Shown here piece by piece: positions 38,403 through 48,283 of a stretch of DNA of 64,000 bases. This stretch comes from Sabulicella rubraurantiaca (GTDB lineage: Bacteria > Pseudomonadota > Alphaproteobacteria > Acetobacterales > Acetobacteraceae), in assembly GCF_017355885.1 (NCBI RefSeq), contig NZ_JAFEUU010000004.1, forward strand, positions 297,883 to 361,882, given 5' to 3'. The notes under the pieces were generated by a model that searched no databases, had not been told where the DNA came from, and saw only the letters and a program-made list of their open reading frames with translations. The translations under genes were made by a program, and so were the position numbers. Position 1 is the first letter of the stretch, and every line of letters begins with the position of its first letter.

Positions 38403-38789
38403 ATGATCGAGGCCGCGCTGGTCATGGCCGGCGGCGCACTAGGGGCCTGCGCGCGGTTCTGGCTGATCACTGCCGTAACGCGCCGCGCGGGCGAAGGCTT
38501 TCCCTGGGGCACGCTCGCAGTGAACGTGTCGGGCGCCTTCGCGATCGGGCTGTTCTCCACTCTGCTGCTCTCGCCGGCACATCTGCCGGAGGGAGCGCTG
38601 CTGCCCTGGCTGTTGCTCGTGGTCGGCGGGCTCGGCTCCTACACGACGGTCTCGTCCTTCAGCCTGAACACGCTCGCCCTGATCCATATGGGCGCTTACG
38701 CCCGCGCCCTCGCCAACGTCACCGCCTCGGTCGGGCTATGCCTCATGGCGGTGCTGGCGGGACAGCATGTCGCCGGCCTGTTGCGTTGA
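38403..38789 (+). CDS. crcB: Fluoride channel subunit CrcB/FluC 1
   Basis: A 128-aa four-helix Fluc protein. The pore motif GTLAVNVSGAF with Asn41 and the TM3 motif LGSYTTVSSFS (78-87) are visible, but one of the two F-box phenylalanines is Val83 (usual form TTFSTF), so this copy is half-degenerate. ATG 38403 lies 4 bases after the ureG stop. Together with the next gene it probably forms a heterodimeric channel. Confidence 0.87.
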   Translation: MIEAALVMAGGALGACARFWLITAVTRRAGEGFPWGTLAVNVSGAFAIGLFSTLLLSPAHLPEGALLPWLLLVVGGLGSYTTVSSFSLNTLALIHMGAYARALANVTASVGLCLMAVLAGQHVAGLLR

Positions 38790-39178
38790 GCACCTATCTT
38801 GCTGTCGCGGCGGGCGGCGCGCTGGGATCGCTGGCGCGCTATGGCGCCTCGCTCGCTGGGGCCGCCTTGCTGGGGCCGTCCTTCCCCTGGGGCACGCTGG
38901 CGGTGAACGTCGTCGGCTCGTGGCTGATCGCCTTCTTCGCCCTGCTGAGCGAACCGGGCGGGCGGTTCGCCGCCACGGCCAATGCGCGTCACTTCGTCAT
39001 GGCTGGCTTCTGCGGCGGCTTTACCACCTTCTCGGTGTTCAGCCTGGAAACGGTTCGGATGCTTCAGGCCGGCTCGACCGGGCTGGCGGCGGCGCATATC
39101 GGCCTTTCGGCCGCTCTGTGGATCGGCGCTGCCTGCGTCGGGCATGCCATGGCGGAGCGCCTCAACCGGCGCCGCTGA
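38786..39178 (+). CDS. crcB: Fluoride channel subunit CrcB/FluC 2
   Basis: A 130-aa Fluc protein with intact motifs: RYG after the first helix, GTLAVNVVGSW (Asn41) and GFCGGFTTFSVFS with both F-box Phe (82 and 85). Start is TTG 38786 overlapping the first crcB stop (TTGA). It ends the urease operon, followed by a G/C hairpin. Confidence 0.88.
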   Translation: MSTYLAVAAGGALGSLARYGASLAGAALLGPSFPWGTLAVNVVGSWLIAFFALLSEPGGRFAATANARHFVMAGFCGGFTTFSVFSLETVRMLQAGSTGLAAAHIGLSAALWIGAACVGHAMAERLNRRR

Positions 39179-39201
39179 CGGGGCGGCGCATGGCCGCCCC
39201 G
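39179..39201. terminator. Bidirectional hairpin between convergent crcB2 and aspC
   Basis: A 9-bp stem CGGGGCGGC / GCCGCCCCG with a 5-base loop lies directly after the crcB2 stop and just after the end of aspC on the other strand. No T-tract on either side, so termination would be weak or Rho-assisted. Confidence 0.45.
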
Positions 39202-39208
39202 CCGAAGC

Positions 39209-40456
<1,248 letters not shown>

Positions 40457-41230
40457 CTACGCCCGCCTGTGGAACCATGCAAACCCGGCCAGCAGCAGGC
40501 CAGCGATGCCAAGGGTGACGACCGCCAGCGCATTCGCTTCCGGCGTCATGCCGAGGCGCAGCTGGCTGAACAGGTAGACCGGCAGCGTCGTCCCACCCGG
40601 CCCCGAAACGAAGGAGGCCAGCACCACGTCGTCCAGCGACAGGACGAAGGCCAGCATCCAGGCGGCGCCGAGACCCGGCGCCAGCATCGGCAGTGTGACG
40701 GTCCGCAGCACCGTGAGGCGCGAGGCACCCAGCCCGATCGCCGCCTCCTCCAGCCTCGGGTCCAGAGCCGCGACGCGCGACTGGATCAGGACGCCCGCAT
40801 AGGCCGCGCCAAGGCTGGCATGGGCCAGGAGCACCGTCCCCGCCCCGCGCTGCGCGGGCCAGCCCAGCAGCGCCTGCATCCCCACGAAAACCAGCAGCAG
40901 GGCGAGGCCGGTCACCACCTCCGGCAGCACCAGCGGCGCCCCGGCCAGGGCGCCGAACAGGGCGCGGCCCCGGAACTTCCCGTGCCGCGCCAGCACCCAG
41001 CCCAGCGCCCCGCCCGCCAGCGTCGCCAGCGTGGCCGAGGCGGCGGCGATGCGGATCGACAGCCAGGCCGCTTCCAGCACGCGCTCATTGCCTGCAAGCG
41101 CCGCGAACCAGCGCAGCGAGAAGCCGCCCCACTCGAAGGGCTCGCGCGAGGCGGAGAAGGCGTAGAGCGCCAGCAGCACGACCGGGCCCCACAGGAACAC
41201 CACGCCCAGGGCCAGCAGCGCGCGCGTCAC
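40457..41230 (-). CDS. potI: Polyamine-type ABC transporter permease (PotC/PotI)
   Basis: A 257-aa permease with six hydrophobic spans and the EAA loop EEAAIGLGASRLTVLRTVTLPML. N-terminal sequence ALYAFSASREPFEWGGFSLRW is typical of PotI/PotC. ATGA overlap with the other permease. Fourth gene of a potFGHI-like operon. Confidence 0.87.
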   Translation of the reverse strand: MTRALLALGVVFLWGPVVLLALYAFSASREPFEWGGFSLRWFAALAGNERVLEAAWLSIRIAAASATLATLAGGALGWVLARHGKFRGRALFGALAGAPLVLPEVVTGLALLLVFVGMQALLGWPAQRGAGTVLLAHASLGAAYAGVLIQSRVAALDPRLEEAAIGLGASRLTVLRTVTLPMLAPGLGAAWMLAFVLSLDDVVLASFVSGPGGTTLPVYLFSQLRLGMTPEANALAVVTLGIAGLLLAGFAWFHRRA

Positions 41231-42057
41231 CGCCGCACCGAAAGCCGTTGCTGCACCGCCAGCGGCAGGGCGAGCAGCGCCAGCAGGGCGGTGGCCAGCA
41301 CGGCGGCGAGCGGCCAGTCGCGGGTCTGAAAGAACTCCGCCCAGATGGCGCGGCCCATCAGCACCGCGTCCGGCGCGCCGAGCAGTTCAGGGATCACCAC
41401 CTCCCCCATCGCCGGGATGAAGACGAGCAGAAAGGCGGCGAGAGCGGCCGGGGCGGCGAGCCGTAGGGTCACGGTGCGGAACACCGTGAAGGACGACGCG
41501 CCGAGGTCGGAGGCGGCTTCCTCCAGCGCCAGGTCGCGCCGGGCCAGCGCCGCCCAGAGCGGCAGCACGGCGAAGGGAAGGTATGAATGCACCATGCCGG
41601 CCAGCAGCGCCGCATCCGTGTAGAGAAGCTGCAAGGGCTCGATGCCGAGATGACCGAGCATCCGGTTCACCCAGCCCGAATCACGCAGCATGCCGACCCA
41701 GGCCGCCATCCGCAGCACGAAGCCGCACAGGAAGGGCGCGAGGACGAGGCCGAGCCAGAGCGTCTGCCGCCGGGCGGGCATCCGCGCGATGCCGAGCGCC
41801 ATGGCGAAGCCCAGCACGAGGCAGCACAGCGCCGTGATGCCCGCGAGGCGCAGCGAGCGCAGCGCGGCCCCCAGGTAGTAGTCATCCTCCAGCAGCAGCG
41901 CCCAGGATTCCGGGCTGCCCTGCCAGCCCTCCGCGCCCCAGGGCAGGCGCACGGGCGGAATGCCGGGCTGCGCCGTGCCGAAGCCCATCATCGCCACCAC
42001 GGCCAGCGGCAGCGCCACCAGCAGCGCCAGCCAGATCCAGGCCAGGGCGCGGGTCAG
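41227..42057 (-). CDS. potH: Polyamine-type ABC transporter permease (PotB/PotH)
   Basis: About 276 aa, six hydrophobic spans, EAA loop EEAASDLGASSFTVFRTVTLRL. No ATG or GTG precedes the first transmembrane helix (RALAWIWLALLVALPLAVV). Candidates are CTG 42057, overlapping the ATPase stop (CTGA), and TTG 42090 inside the ATPase gene with a weak GGA site. CTG is given because the same overlap style recurs in the window; the start is uncertain. Confidence 0.82.
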   Translation of the reverse strand: MTRALAWIWLALLVALPLAVVAMMGFGTAQPGIPPVRLPWGAEGWQGSPESWALLLEDDYYLGAALRSLRLAGITALCCLVLGFAMALGIARMPARRQTLWLGLVLAPFLCGFVLRMAAWVGMLRDSGWVNRMLGHLGIEPLQLLYTDAALLAGMVHSYLPFAVLPLWAALARRDLALEEAASDLGASSFTVFRTVTLRLAAPAALAAFLLVFIPAMGEVVIPELLGAPDAVLMGRAIWAEFFQTRDWPLAAVLATALLALLALPLAVQQRLSVRR

Positions 42058-43001
42058 GCGGCGAGCGGAACGAGGTCGTCCGCCTCCCAATGCAGTTCCA
42101 CTGCCTCGCCCGGCGCCGGAGCGCGGGCGGCGGCGGGGAGGAGGAGGCGAAGCGCCATGCCCCCCTCCAGCCGCGCCAGCACCAGCACATCGGCGCCGCG
42201 GAAGGCCACTTCCTCCACGCGGGCCGGGCGACCGCCCGGGGCGATGCGGATGCGTTCGGGCCGCAGCGCGAAGCCGCCGCCCGGCCCGTCCAGCAGGTTG
42301 GCGGCGCCGAGGAAGCGCGCGACCTCGCGCGTCGCCGGTCGCTCGTAGAGTTCGCGCGGCGGGGCGACCTGGGCGATGCGGCCCGCATCGAGCACGGCGA
42401 CGCGGTCGGCGAGCGAGAGCGCCTCGGCCTGGTCATGCGTCACCATGACGAAGGCGCTGCCGGTGCGGCGCTGGATGGCGCGCAGCTCGAAGCCGGTGCG
42501 CTCGCGGAGATTGGCGTCCAGCGCGGCCAGCGGCTCGTCCAGCAGCACGAGGGTCGGGCGGCGGGCCAGGGCGCGGGCCAAGGCGACGCGCTGCTGCTGC
42601 CCGCCCGAAAGCTGATGGGGCCGCCGCCCTTCGAGCCCCGCGAGGCCGAGCATCTCCACCAACTCCGCGACGCGAGGCCCCGGCGCCTCGCCCATGCGGC
42701 GCAGCCCATAGGCGATGTTCTCGAACACGCTCATGTGCGGGAAAAGCGCATAGCTCTGGAACATCATCGCCACGTCGCGGCGCTGCGGCGGCAGGGCGGT
42801 GATGTCGGCGCCGCGCAGGAGGACGCGGCCGGAATCCGGGCGCTCGAACCCCGCCACGACGCGCAGCAGCGTGGATTTGCCGCTGCCCGACCCGCCGAGC
42901 AGCGCCAGGAACTCCCCCTCGCCCACGTCGAGGCTCAGCGCGTCCAGCGCCGTGGAGGCGCCGAAGCGCTTGGACACGCCTTGGAGCGAGAGCAGGCTCA
43001 A
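42054..43001 (-). CDS. potG: Polyamine-type ABC transporter ATP-binding protein (PotA/PotG)
   Basis: A 315-aa ATPase with Walker A GGSGSGKSTLL, signature LSGGQQQRVALARAL, Walker B LVLLDEPLAALD, switch His in MVTHDQAEAL, and a TOBE-like C-terminal domain (about 235-315). The start is TTG 43001, sharing bases with the stop of the binding protein gene (TTGA); more than 90 open codons upstream are a shadow of that gene. Confidence 0.88.
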   Translation of the reverse strand: MSLLSLQGVSKRFGASTALDALSLDVGEGEFLALLGGSGSGKSTLLRVVAGFERPDSGRVLLRGADITALPPQRRDVAMMFQSYALFPHMSVFENIAYGLRRMGEAPGPRVAELVEMLGLAGLEGRRPHQLSGGQQQRVALARALARRPTLVLLDEPLAALDANLRERTGFELRAIQRRTGSAFVMVTHDQAEALSLADRVAVLDAGRIAQVAPPRELYERPATREVARFLGAANLLDGPGGGFALRPERIRIAPGGRPARVEEVAFRGADVLVLARLEGGMALRLLLPAAARAPAPGEAVELHWEADDLVPLAA

Positions 43002-44083
43002 CGCCCGGCCCTGAACCGTGCCCAGAGCCGCGCCCGCGCCCGCTCCCCCGCTTGGGCCGGTGTGCCGGCGATGAAGGAGCGCTCGATGACCTCGGGCGGC
43101 GGGAAGACGCTCGGGTCGTTGCGCACCGCCTCGGGCAGCAGGGGGCGGGATTCCGGCACGGCATTGGCGAAGCGCACCTGGCGGGTGATGCCGGCCATCA
43201 CGTCGGGGCGCAGGATGAAGTCGATGAATGCGTGCGCCGCATCCGGATTCGGCGCGTCCGCGGGGATTGCCAGCATGTCGAACCAAAGCTGCGCGCCCTC
43301 GCGCGGGACGGCGTATTGCACGGTGAAAGGCCGCTGCGCCTCGCGCGCCCGTGCTGCCGCCTGGATCACGTCGCCCGAGTAGGTGAAGGCGGCGCAGATC
43401 TCGCCATTGGCCAGCGCCTCGATCAGCGCCGGCGGCGAGGGGATGGAGCGCAGATGCGGGCGGATCGCCAGCAGGGCGCGCTGCGCGGCCTCCAGATCCG
43501 CCGAATCCGTGCTGTCCGGGTTGCGGCCCAAATGACGCAGCACGGAAGGAAGCACGTCCACCGCGCTGTCCATCATCGCCACGCCGCAGCGCGCGATGCG
43601 TCGGATGTTCTCGGGATTCATGAGCAGGTCGAGGCTATCCAGCGGCGCCTCGGGCCAAAGGGCGCGAATGCGCTCGGGGTTCAGGCCCAGCCCCACCGTG
43701 CCCCACAGATAGATCACGCCGTGCCGGTTGCCCGGGTCAACCTCGGCGACGCGGCGCATCAGCGCAGGGTCCAGCCCGCGCGCATTCGGGATCCGCGCCA
43801 CGTCGAGCGGCCGCAGCGCCCCGGCGCGCAGGAGGCGCTTGAAGGAAGGCTCGCTGGTCGGCACCACGATGTCGTAGCCGGAACGCCCGGCGGAGAGCTT
43901 GCCCTCCAGCGTCTCCAGCGTGTCGTACACGTCGTAGCGCACGCGGATGCCGGTTTCCCGCGTGAAGCGCTCCACCGCGGCGGGGTCGATGTAGTCGGCC
44001 CAGTTGTAGATGTTCAGCACGGTCTGCGCCCGCAGCGGCAGTGCGGCGAGGATCAGGGTCAGGGCGAGGAAAAGGCGGCGCAT
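42998..44083 (-). CDS. potF: Polyamine-type periplasmic binding protein (PotD/PotF)
   Basis: A 361-aa receptor with signal peptide (MRRLFLALTLILAALPLRAQ) and the PotF-style mature start TVLNIYNWADYIDPAAVERF. Other family features: KLSAGRSGYDIVVPTSEPSF and YLWGTVGLGLNPERI, AFTYSGDVIQAA. First gene of the potFGHI-like operon. Putrescine or spermidine is the likely ligand, not proven. Confidence 0.88.
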   Translation of the reverse strand: MRRLFLALTLILAALPLRAQTVLNIYNWADYIDPAAVERFTRETGIRVRYDVYDTLETLEGKLSAGRSGYDIVVPTSEPSFKRLLRAGALRPLDVARIPNARGLDPALMRRVAEVDPGNRHGVIYLWGTVGLGLNPERIRALWPEAPLDSLDLLMNPENIRRIARCGVAMMDSAVDVLPSVLRHLGRNPDSTDSADLEAAQRALLAIRPHLRSIPSPPALIEALANGEICAAFTYSGDVIQAAARAREAQRPFTVQYAVPREGAQLWFDMLAIPADAPNPDAAHAFIDFILRPDVMAGITRQVRFANAVPESRPLLPEAVRNDPSVFPPPEVIERSFIAGTPAQAGERARARLWARFRAGR

Positions 44084-44296
44084 CGCGGTGTCCCTCCGGC
44101 GGGCACGACTTCATGGATGATCGCGCGCCGCCTCGCAACCTTGCCAATTTCTCCTTAAAGTTTCTGTTTTGTTCGCGCATAAGGGGCGGGCCAAGGGGCA
44201 AGCTGCGTCCAACGCACCGCCCAGGCACCTCCGCACCCCTCCATACGCTTCCAGCCAACCGCCCGCGCATGCGCCGGCGGCAGGAGACGCTCGTCC

Positions 44297-44952
44297 ATGC
44301 CCTTCGCCGCCTCCGCCCTCATTCCGCTGCTGCAGAACAGCGACTCACCCTCTGGCTCTACCGCTCGCCCGATTTGAAGGCGGAGGTGGCGGCGGCGGGC
44401 TACTTCAATCCCGCCTCCAACCGCCTGCGCGTCGGCGACCTGATGCTGCTGCAATCGGGCGACGCCATGGCGATGCTGTCCGTGCGCTCCAACGCCGCGA
44501 CCGGGCCAGGCGTGACGCTGGACGGCGCGGTGACGCCCATCGCCATCACCCGCGCCATCGCGCAATCCTTTGGCATCACCCAGGTCGCCTCGGCCGTCGT
44601 GCGGGCCATCGTGCTGGCGCCGGTCATGGCCGGCATCGTGGTCGGCACTTCCATCCCGGTCGAGGCGAAGGTGCATGGCCCGGTCAGTCAGGTCGTGGTG
44701 ACGCTGCGCGACAGCGCGGGCCGCGTCGTCCCTCCGGTGCAGACCGTGAATGTCGAGCAGGGCTACGCCCTCGCCACGCTGCCGACGCCGCCGGTCGGCA
44801 CCGGCTACCGCATCCGCGTGGAAGACACGCTGGACGGCGCCGTCTCCGCCACCAGCCCGGCCTTCACCATCCTGCCCGACCTGCGCCTTGTGCTGACGGA
44901 AGGCGCGGAGCGCCTCGCGATCGAGGAGGGGGGAACGCTGCTGCAGGAGTGA
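44297..44952 (+). CDS. Tail-fibre-associated type protein with apparent frameshift near 44344
   Basis: ATG 44297 has an AGGAG site 10 bases upstream and reads MPFAASALIPLLQNSD, then runs into a stop after 26 codons. From about 44345 the conserved-looking part continues in another frame (LTLWLYRSPDLKAEVAAAGYF through RVGDLMLLQSGDAM to the stop at 44952). Adding one T at 44344-44346 joins both halves as NSDFTLWLYRS and gives a 218-aa protein. Otherwise translation could start at ATG 44269 in the downstream frame with an Arg-rich leader. Middle part hydrophobic (VVRAIVLAPVMAGIVVGTS), end all-beta in appearance. First gene of a phage-tail-like cassette. Confidence 0.6.
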
Positions 44953-44998
44953 CGACGCGCGACTGGCCTTTCCTTTCCCCTCGACCGGACGGAGATCC

Positions 44999-46399
44999 AT
45001 GCCCGACCTCAAGATCAGCGAACTCCCCGCCGCCAACAGCCTTTCCGACACCGACATCGCGCCGCTGGTGCAGACCCAGGGAAGCCTCGCGACACGCCGC
45101 GCGACGCTCTCCCAGCTTCGGGGCGCCGTGCTGCGCGAGCGGGGCGTGCATATCCGCGACTTCGGGGCGGTGGGCGACGGCGTGGCCGATGATGGCCCGG
45201 CGCTGCAAGCCGCGATCAACGCGCTTTCGCCCAATGGCGGCGTCGTGCATCTCGGCGCCCGCACCTACCGCATCGGCACGGCGGTGACGGTGAGCGGCCA
45301 CGCCGTCCGCATCGAGGGGCAGGGCTTCACCGAGGGCGGCAATCCGGGCAACGGCACTTGGCTCACCTGCGCCAACCCGGCGATCTTCCCCCTCACCTTC
45401 TCCGGCGCCACCGCGCGCGGCTCCGTCGTGCGCAACCTCGCGGTGCGGGAGGCGCATGGCGCGTCGCAGGACACGAGCTGGCAGCCCACCGCCTATCAGT
45501 GGTTCTTCCGCGTGCTGGACTGCCTCGGCGGCGTGGATTTCGAGGATCTGCTGCTGTCTGGCGTGAACCGCGGCTTCCTGGTCCGGAATTCGGGCCGCGC
45601 CGCCTTTCGCCGTATCCGCGGGCAGATCTTCTCCACCGGCATCGAGATGGACAAGGTCTACGACGTCGCGCGGATCACCGGGGTGCATTTCTGGCCCTTC
45701 TGGTCGGCGAACGACAACGTGGTTCGCTGGCAGCAATTCAACGGCGACGCGATGGTGTTCCGGCGCGTGGACGGCGTCTTCGTGGACCAGTCCTTCGTGC
45801 TCGGCTACCGCTCCATGTTCCGCTTCTCCTCCTCGGCCGCCGGGTTCACGCAGAAATTCTCCATCTGTCAGGCCTATGCCGATTTCGTGCGCCACGGCTT
45901 GTGGGTCGAGGCATCGGGCACGGATGGCCAGGTGGACTCCCTCTCCGTGCAGTGCGAGCGGTTCAACGCCAACGGCGCCACCTTGCCTGGCTCGGTCGGC
46001 ATCCTGCTCGGCGCCCATTCCTCCCGCGTGCAGATCGGCCAGTTGCGTGTGGATGATTGCGAGGACAATGCGATCCGGGTGGACGGCCATTCCAACCGGC
46101 TCGACATCGGCTCGCTGCGCGTCGTCCACTTCAACCAGCGCAACAGCGGCGCAGCGGCGTGCCACCTCGCCCATGCCGCGACGGGCGTGCCGAACCGGGT
46201 CATCCTCGCCACCGCGCCCCTGCTGGAGGGCACCACCAATGCCGGGCCGCTGGTGAATGGCGGTACCAACGGCACGGTCGGCGGGCAGATGGCGGCCGGC
46301 GCCGCCGCTGCGCCGGGGATTGCGGCCGGCACGCCCGATACGGGGCTGTTCCAGCCGGGCACGGGTGGCCTCGCTGCCTCGGCGGCGGGGCAGAGGTGA
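44999..46399 (+). CDS. Tail-spike-like protein with pectate-lyase superfamily beta-helix
   Basis: A 466-aa protein. N-terminal about 45 residues (KISELPAANSLSDTDIAPLV) resemble the structural attachment region common in phage tail-fibre proteins; then DFGAVGDGVADDGPALQAAI opens a Pectate_lyase_3-type right-handed beta-helix (about 55-390). The last about 60 residues are Gly/Ala-rich. No signal peptide. Such beta-helices bind or cleave surface polysaccharides. Start ATG 44999 with GGAG upstream; stop overlaps the next gene (TGATG). Confidence 0.8.
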   Translation: MPDLKISELPAANSLSDTDIAPLVQTQGSLATRRATLSQLRGAVLRERGVHIRDFGAVGDGVADDGPALQAAINALSPNGGVVHLGARTYRIGTAVTVSGHAVRIEGQGFTEGGNPGNGTWLTCANPAIFPLTFSGATARGSVVRNLAVREAHGASQDTSWQPTAYQWFFRVLDCLGGVDFEDLLLSGVNRGFLVRNSGRAAFRRIRGQIFSTGIEMDKVYDVARITGVHFWPFWSANDNVVRWQQFNGDAMVFRRVDGVFVDQSFVLGYRSMFRFSSSAAGFTQKFSICQAYADFVRHGLWVEASGTDGQVDSLSVQCERFNANGATLPGSVGILLGAHSSRVQIGQLRVDDCEDNAIRVDGHSNRLDIGSLRVVHFNQRNSGAAACHLAHAATGVPNRVILATAPLLEGTTNAGPLVNGGTNGTVGGQMAAGAAAAPGIAAGTPDTGLFQPGTGGLAASAAGQR

Positions 46400-47445
46400 T
46401 GCGCCTTGCCCCCGGGACGGCTACACTGGGCGGCCCCATCGGGGTGCATGGCTTCGAGGTGACGACGCCCGCCGATGCGGTGAACCGCCCGCGCGCGGTG
46501 GGCAGCGCGGCGGGCCAGGGCGTCGCCATCCAGGCCAGCGGCAGCGATGCCAATCTCAGCCTTGCGCTGGAAGCGAAGGGCGCCGGGTCGCTCGTGCTGC
46601 GGACTGGTGGCGGGGTGCAGGCGCAGATCGCCCATGCGGCCGGGGCGGTGAACCAGGTGGGAATCAGCGGGGGCGCGGCGCGGGTCTCGGCGGCAGGGGC
46701 GGACGCCAATGTCGCCCTGGCACTCTCACCCAAGGGAACTGGCGCGCTGCTGGCCCAGACGCCGGATGGCGGCGCGGAGGGCGGTGCTACCCGCGGCGCC
46801 AATGCCGTGGACTGGCAGCAATCGCGCAACGCCGCCTCCCAGGTGGCGAGCGGTGCCGCCGCCGTCATAGCCGGCGGGACGGGCAACACCGCGAGCGGCA
46901 ACCAGAGCTGGGTGCCAGGCGGCAGCCGAGCCACCACCAGGGGCCATCTCGGACGCGGTGCGTGGAGTTCCGGCTTCTTCGCCATCCAGGGCGACAGCCA
47001 GGCCGGGGAATTCGTGCTTCGCGCCCTGACCACTGATGTGACGCCGGTCCGCCTGACCGCCGATGGCGCTGCACCCGGCGCGGCGAACACGGTCAACCTC
47101 CCGAATAATGGGGGTTACCGGCTCAAGATCCTGGTCGGCAGCTTCCAGACGGGCGGGACCGGCGGCGCCTGGGACAGCGCAAGCTGGGAGATAGACCTGC
47201 ACATCAAGCGGGGCACCATCAACACCGCCTATGTTGGCGGCTATTCGACCGGCCCTTCCGGCAATGCGGCGATCGCCTCGGGTGCGGCCATCGCCCCCGG
47301 CATCGCGGATGCCGCCGCCGCAGGGCTCCGTGTGTCCGTCGCCGCCGACAGCACGAATGGCGGCCTTGCCCTCACCGCGACGGGCGAAGCGGGAAAGACG
47401 ATCCGCTGGGTCGCCCGCGTCCTCGCCGTCGAAGTGACGTCCTGA
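46399..47445 (+). CDS. Tail-fibre-like protein with YadA-head-type repeat
   Basis: A 348-aa Gly/Ala-rich protein without signal peptide. An N-terminal half of degenerate beta repeats (for example ASGSDANLSLALEAKGAGSL and AAGADANVALALSPKGTGAL) leads to a segment AVIAGGTGNTASGNQSWVPG resembling YadA/trimeric adhesin head repeats, then a C-terminal beta domain (about 190-348). The repeated unit SDANLxLALxxKGxGxL occurs about 60 residues apart. It probably forms a trimeric fibre tip. One-base overlap with the spike gene. Confidence 0.72.
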   Translation: MRLAPGTATLGGPIGVHGFEVTTPADAVNRPRAVGSAAGQGVAIQASGSDANLSLALEAKGAGSLVLRTGGGVQAQIAHAAGAVNQVGISGGAARVSAAGADANVALALSPKGTGALLAQTPDGGAEGGATRGANAVDWQQSRNAASQVASGAAAVIAGGTGNTASGNQSWVPGGSRATTRGHLGRGAWSSGFFAIQGDSQAGEFVLRALTTDVTPVRLTADGAAPGAANTVNLPNNGGYRLKILVGSFQTGGTGGAWDSASWEIDLHIKRGTINTAYVGGYSTGPSGNAAIASGAAIAPGIADAAAAGLRVSVAADSTNGGLALTATGEAGKTIRWVARVLAVEVTS

Positions 47446-47470
47446 ACCGCTTGTTTCGAGGAGAACCGAC

Positions 47471-47767
47471 ATGGCCTTCCATCAGCCCATCGAACTCGAC
47501 AACACGGGGGTGGCCGCCAGCTACTGGTGCATCACCCATGTCCAGCTGGACCGCACCGCCGGCGTCGTGGAGGCGGTGATGCACGGCTTCCGGGATGCCG
47601 AGGCGCGCGAAGGCGGCAAGGCGCGGCTGCAACGCCTTGCCGCCTTCGCCCTGGAGGCGATGGACGACCCCACGACCCTCGCCCTGGAGGATCTCTACCG
47701 CGCCATTCGCGCCATCCCTGCTGCGGATGGCAGCGCGCCGATCTTCGCTGACGCCACCGACATCTGA
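47471..47767 (+). CDS. Small tail-module protein (98 aa, unknown)
   Basis: Not recognised by family. Starts ATG 47471 with GAGGAG upstream. Features: GVAASYWCITHVQLDRTAG (a beta strand pattern seen in phage neck/tail accessory proteins) and a helical C-terminus ALEDLYRAIRAIP. No signal or membrane span. Position between two tail-like genes suggests a structural or chaperone role; that is inference only. Confidence 0.6.
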   Translation: MAFHQPIELDNTGVAASYWCITHVQLDRTAGVVEAVMHGFRDAEAREGGKARLQRLAAFALEAMDDPTTLALEDLYRAIRAIPAADGSAPIFADATDI

Positions 47768-47780
47768 GGAGCAGAGCCGC

Positions 47781-48155
47781 ATGAGCAACCTGACCGACCA
47801 TGCCAAGAACATCCTGACCCGCGCCCTGTGCGGCCGCTCCCCGGCCCTGCCGGGCGCGGTGTTCCTCGCCCTCGGCACGGGCGGCAGCGCCGCGACCGGG
47901 CTGACGGGCGAGGCGGTGGGCAATGGCTATGCCCGCCAGCGCGTCACCTTCACGGGCACCGGATCGCAGCTGAATGCGGAGGCGGTGCGCTTCACCTTCA
48001 CCGCGGCCGCCGGCACCTACACCCATGTGGGGCTGTTCGACGCCTCGGCGGGCGGCAATCCGCTCACCCTCTCCGCGCTCGCCCAGGCGGCGCCTGTCGC
48101 GGGGCCGGGCACGGTGACGATCAACCCAGGCGCCTTCACCGTCGCCGGCGCATGA
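47781..48155 (+). CDS. Phage tail-fibre-family protein (124 aa)
   Basis: MSNLTDHAKNILTRALCGRS followed by LPGAVFLALGTGGS and GYARQRVTFTGTG is the pattern of small beta-rich phage tail/fibre proteins (a helical N-terminus followed by beta sandwich strands such as YTHVGLFDASAGGNPL). GGAG site upstream of ATG 47781. Last gene of the cassette, followed by a terminator. Confidence 0.68.
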   Translation: MSNLTDHAKNILTRALCGRSPALPGAVFLALGTGGSAATGLTGEAVGNGYARQRVTFTGTGSQLNAEAVRFTFTAAAGTYTHVGLFDASAGGNPLTLSALAQAAPVAGPGTVTINPGAFTVAGA

Positions 48156-48161
48156 CGGAAG

Positions 48162-48193
48162 CGCCCCGGCGGAATGCCACCGGGGCGATTTTT
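48162..48193 (+). terminator. Rho-independent terminator of the tail-like cassette
   Basis: Stem CGCCCCGG (48162-48169) / CCGGGGCG (48180-48187) with possible inner pairing GG/CC, followed by ATTTTT. It lies 6 bases after the last cassette stop codon. Confidence 0.85.
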
Positions 48194-48283
48194 CCACTAG
48201 AAAGGCTAAGGAAGGCTGCGCGGGTTGAAACAGGGCCCTGGCAGAACCTAGCTTCACCTTTGAAGAACAGGAGCAACAGCCCG

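Noticed and set aside
44041..44296. Extending the first tail-like protein upstream in the downstream frame to 44041
   Set aside because: This part overlaps the divergent potF gene start and is Arg-rich low-complexity; no ribosome site is seen, while ATG 44297 has one.
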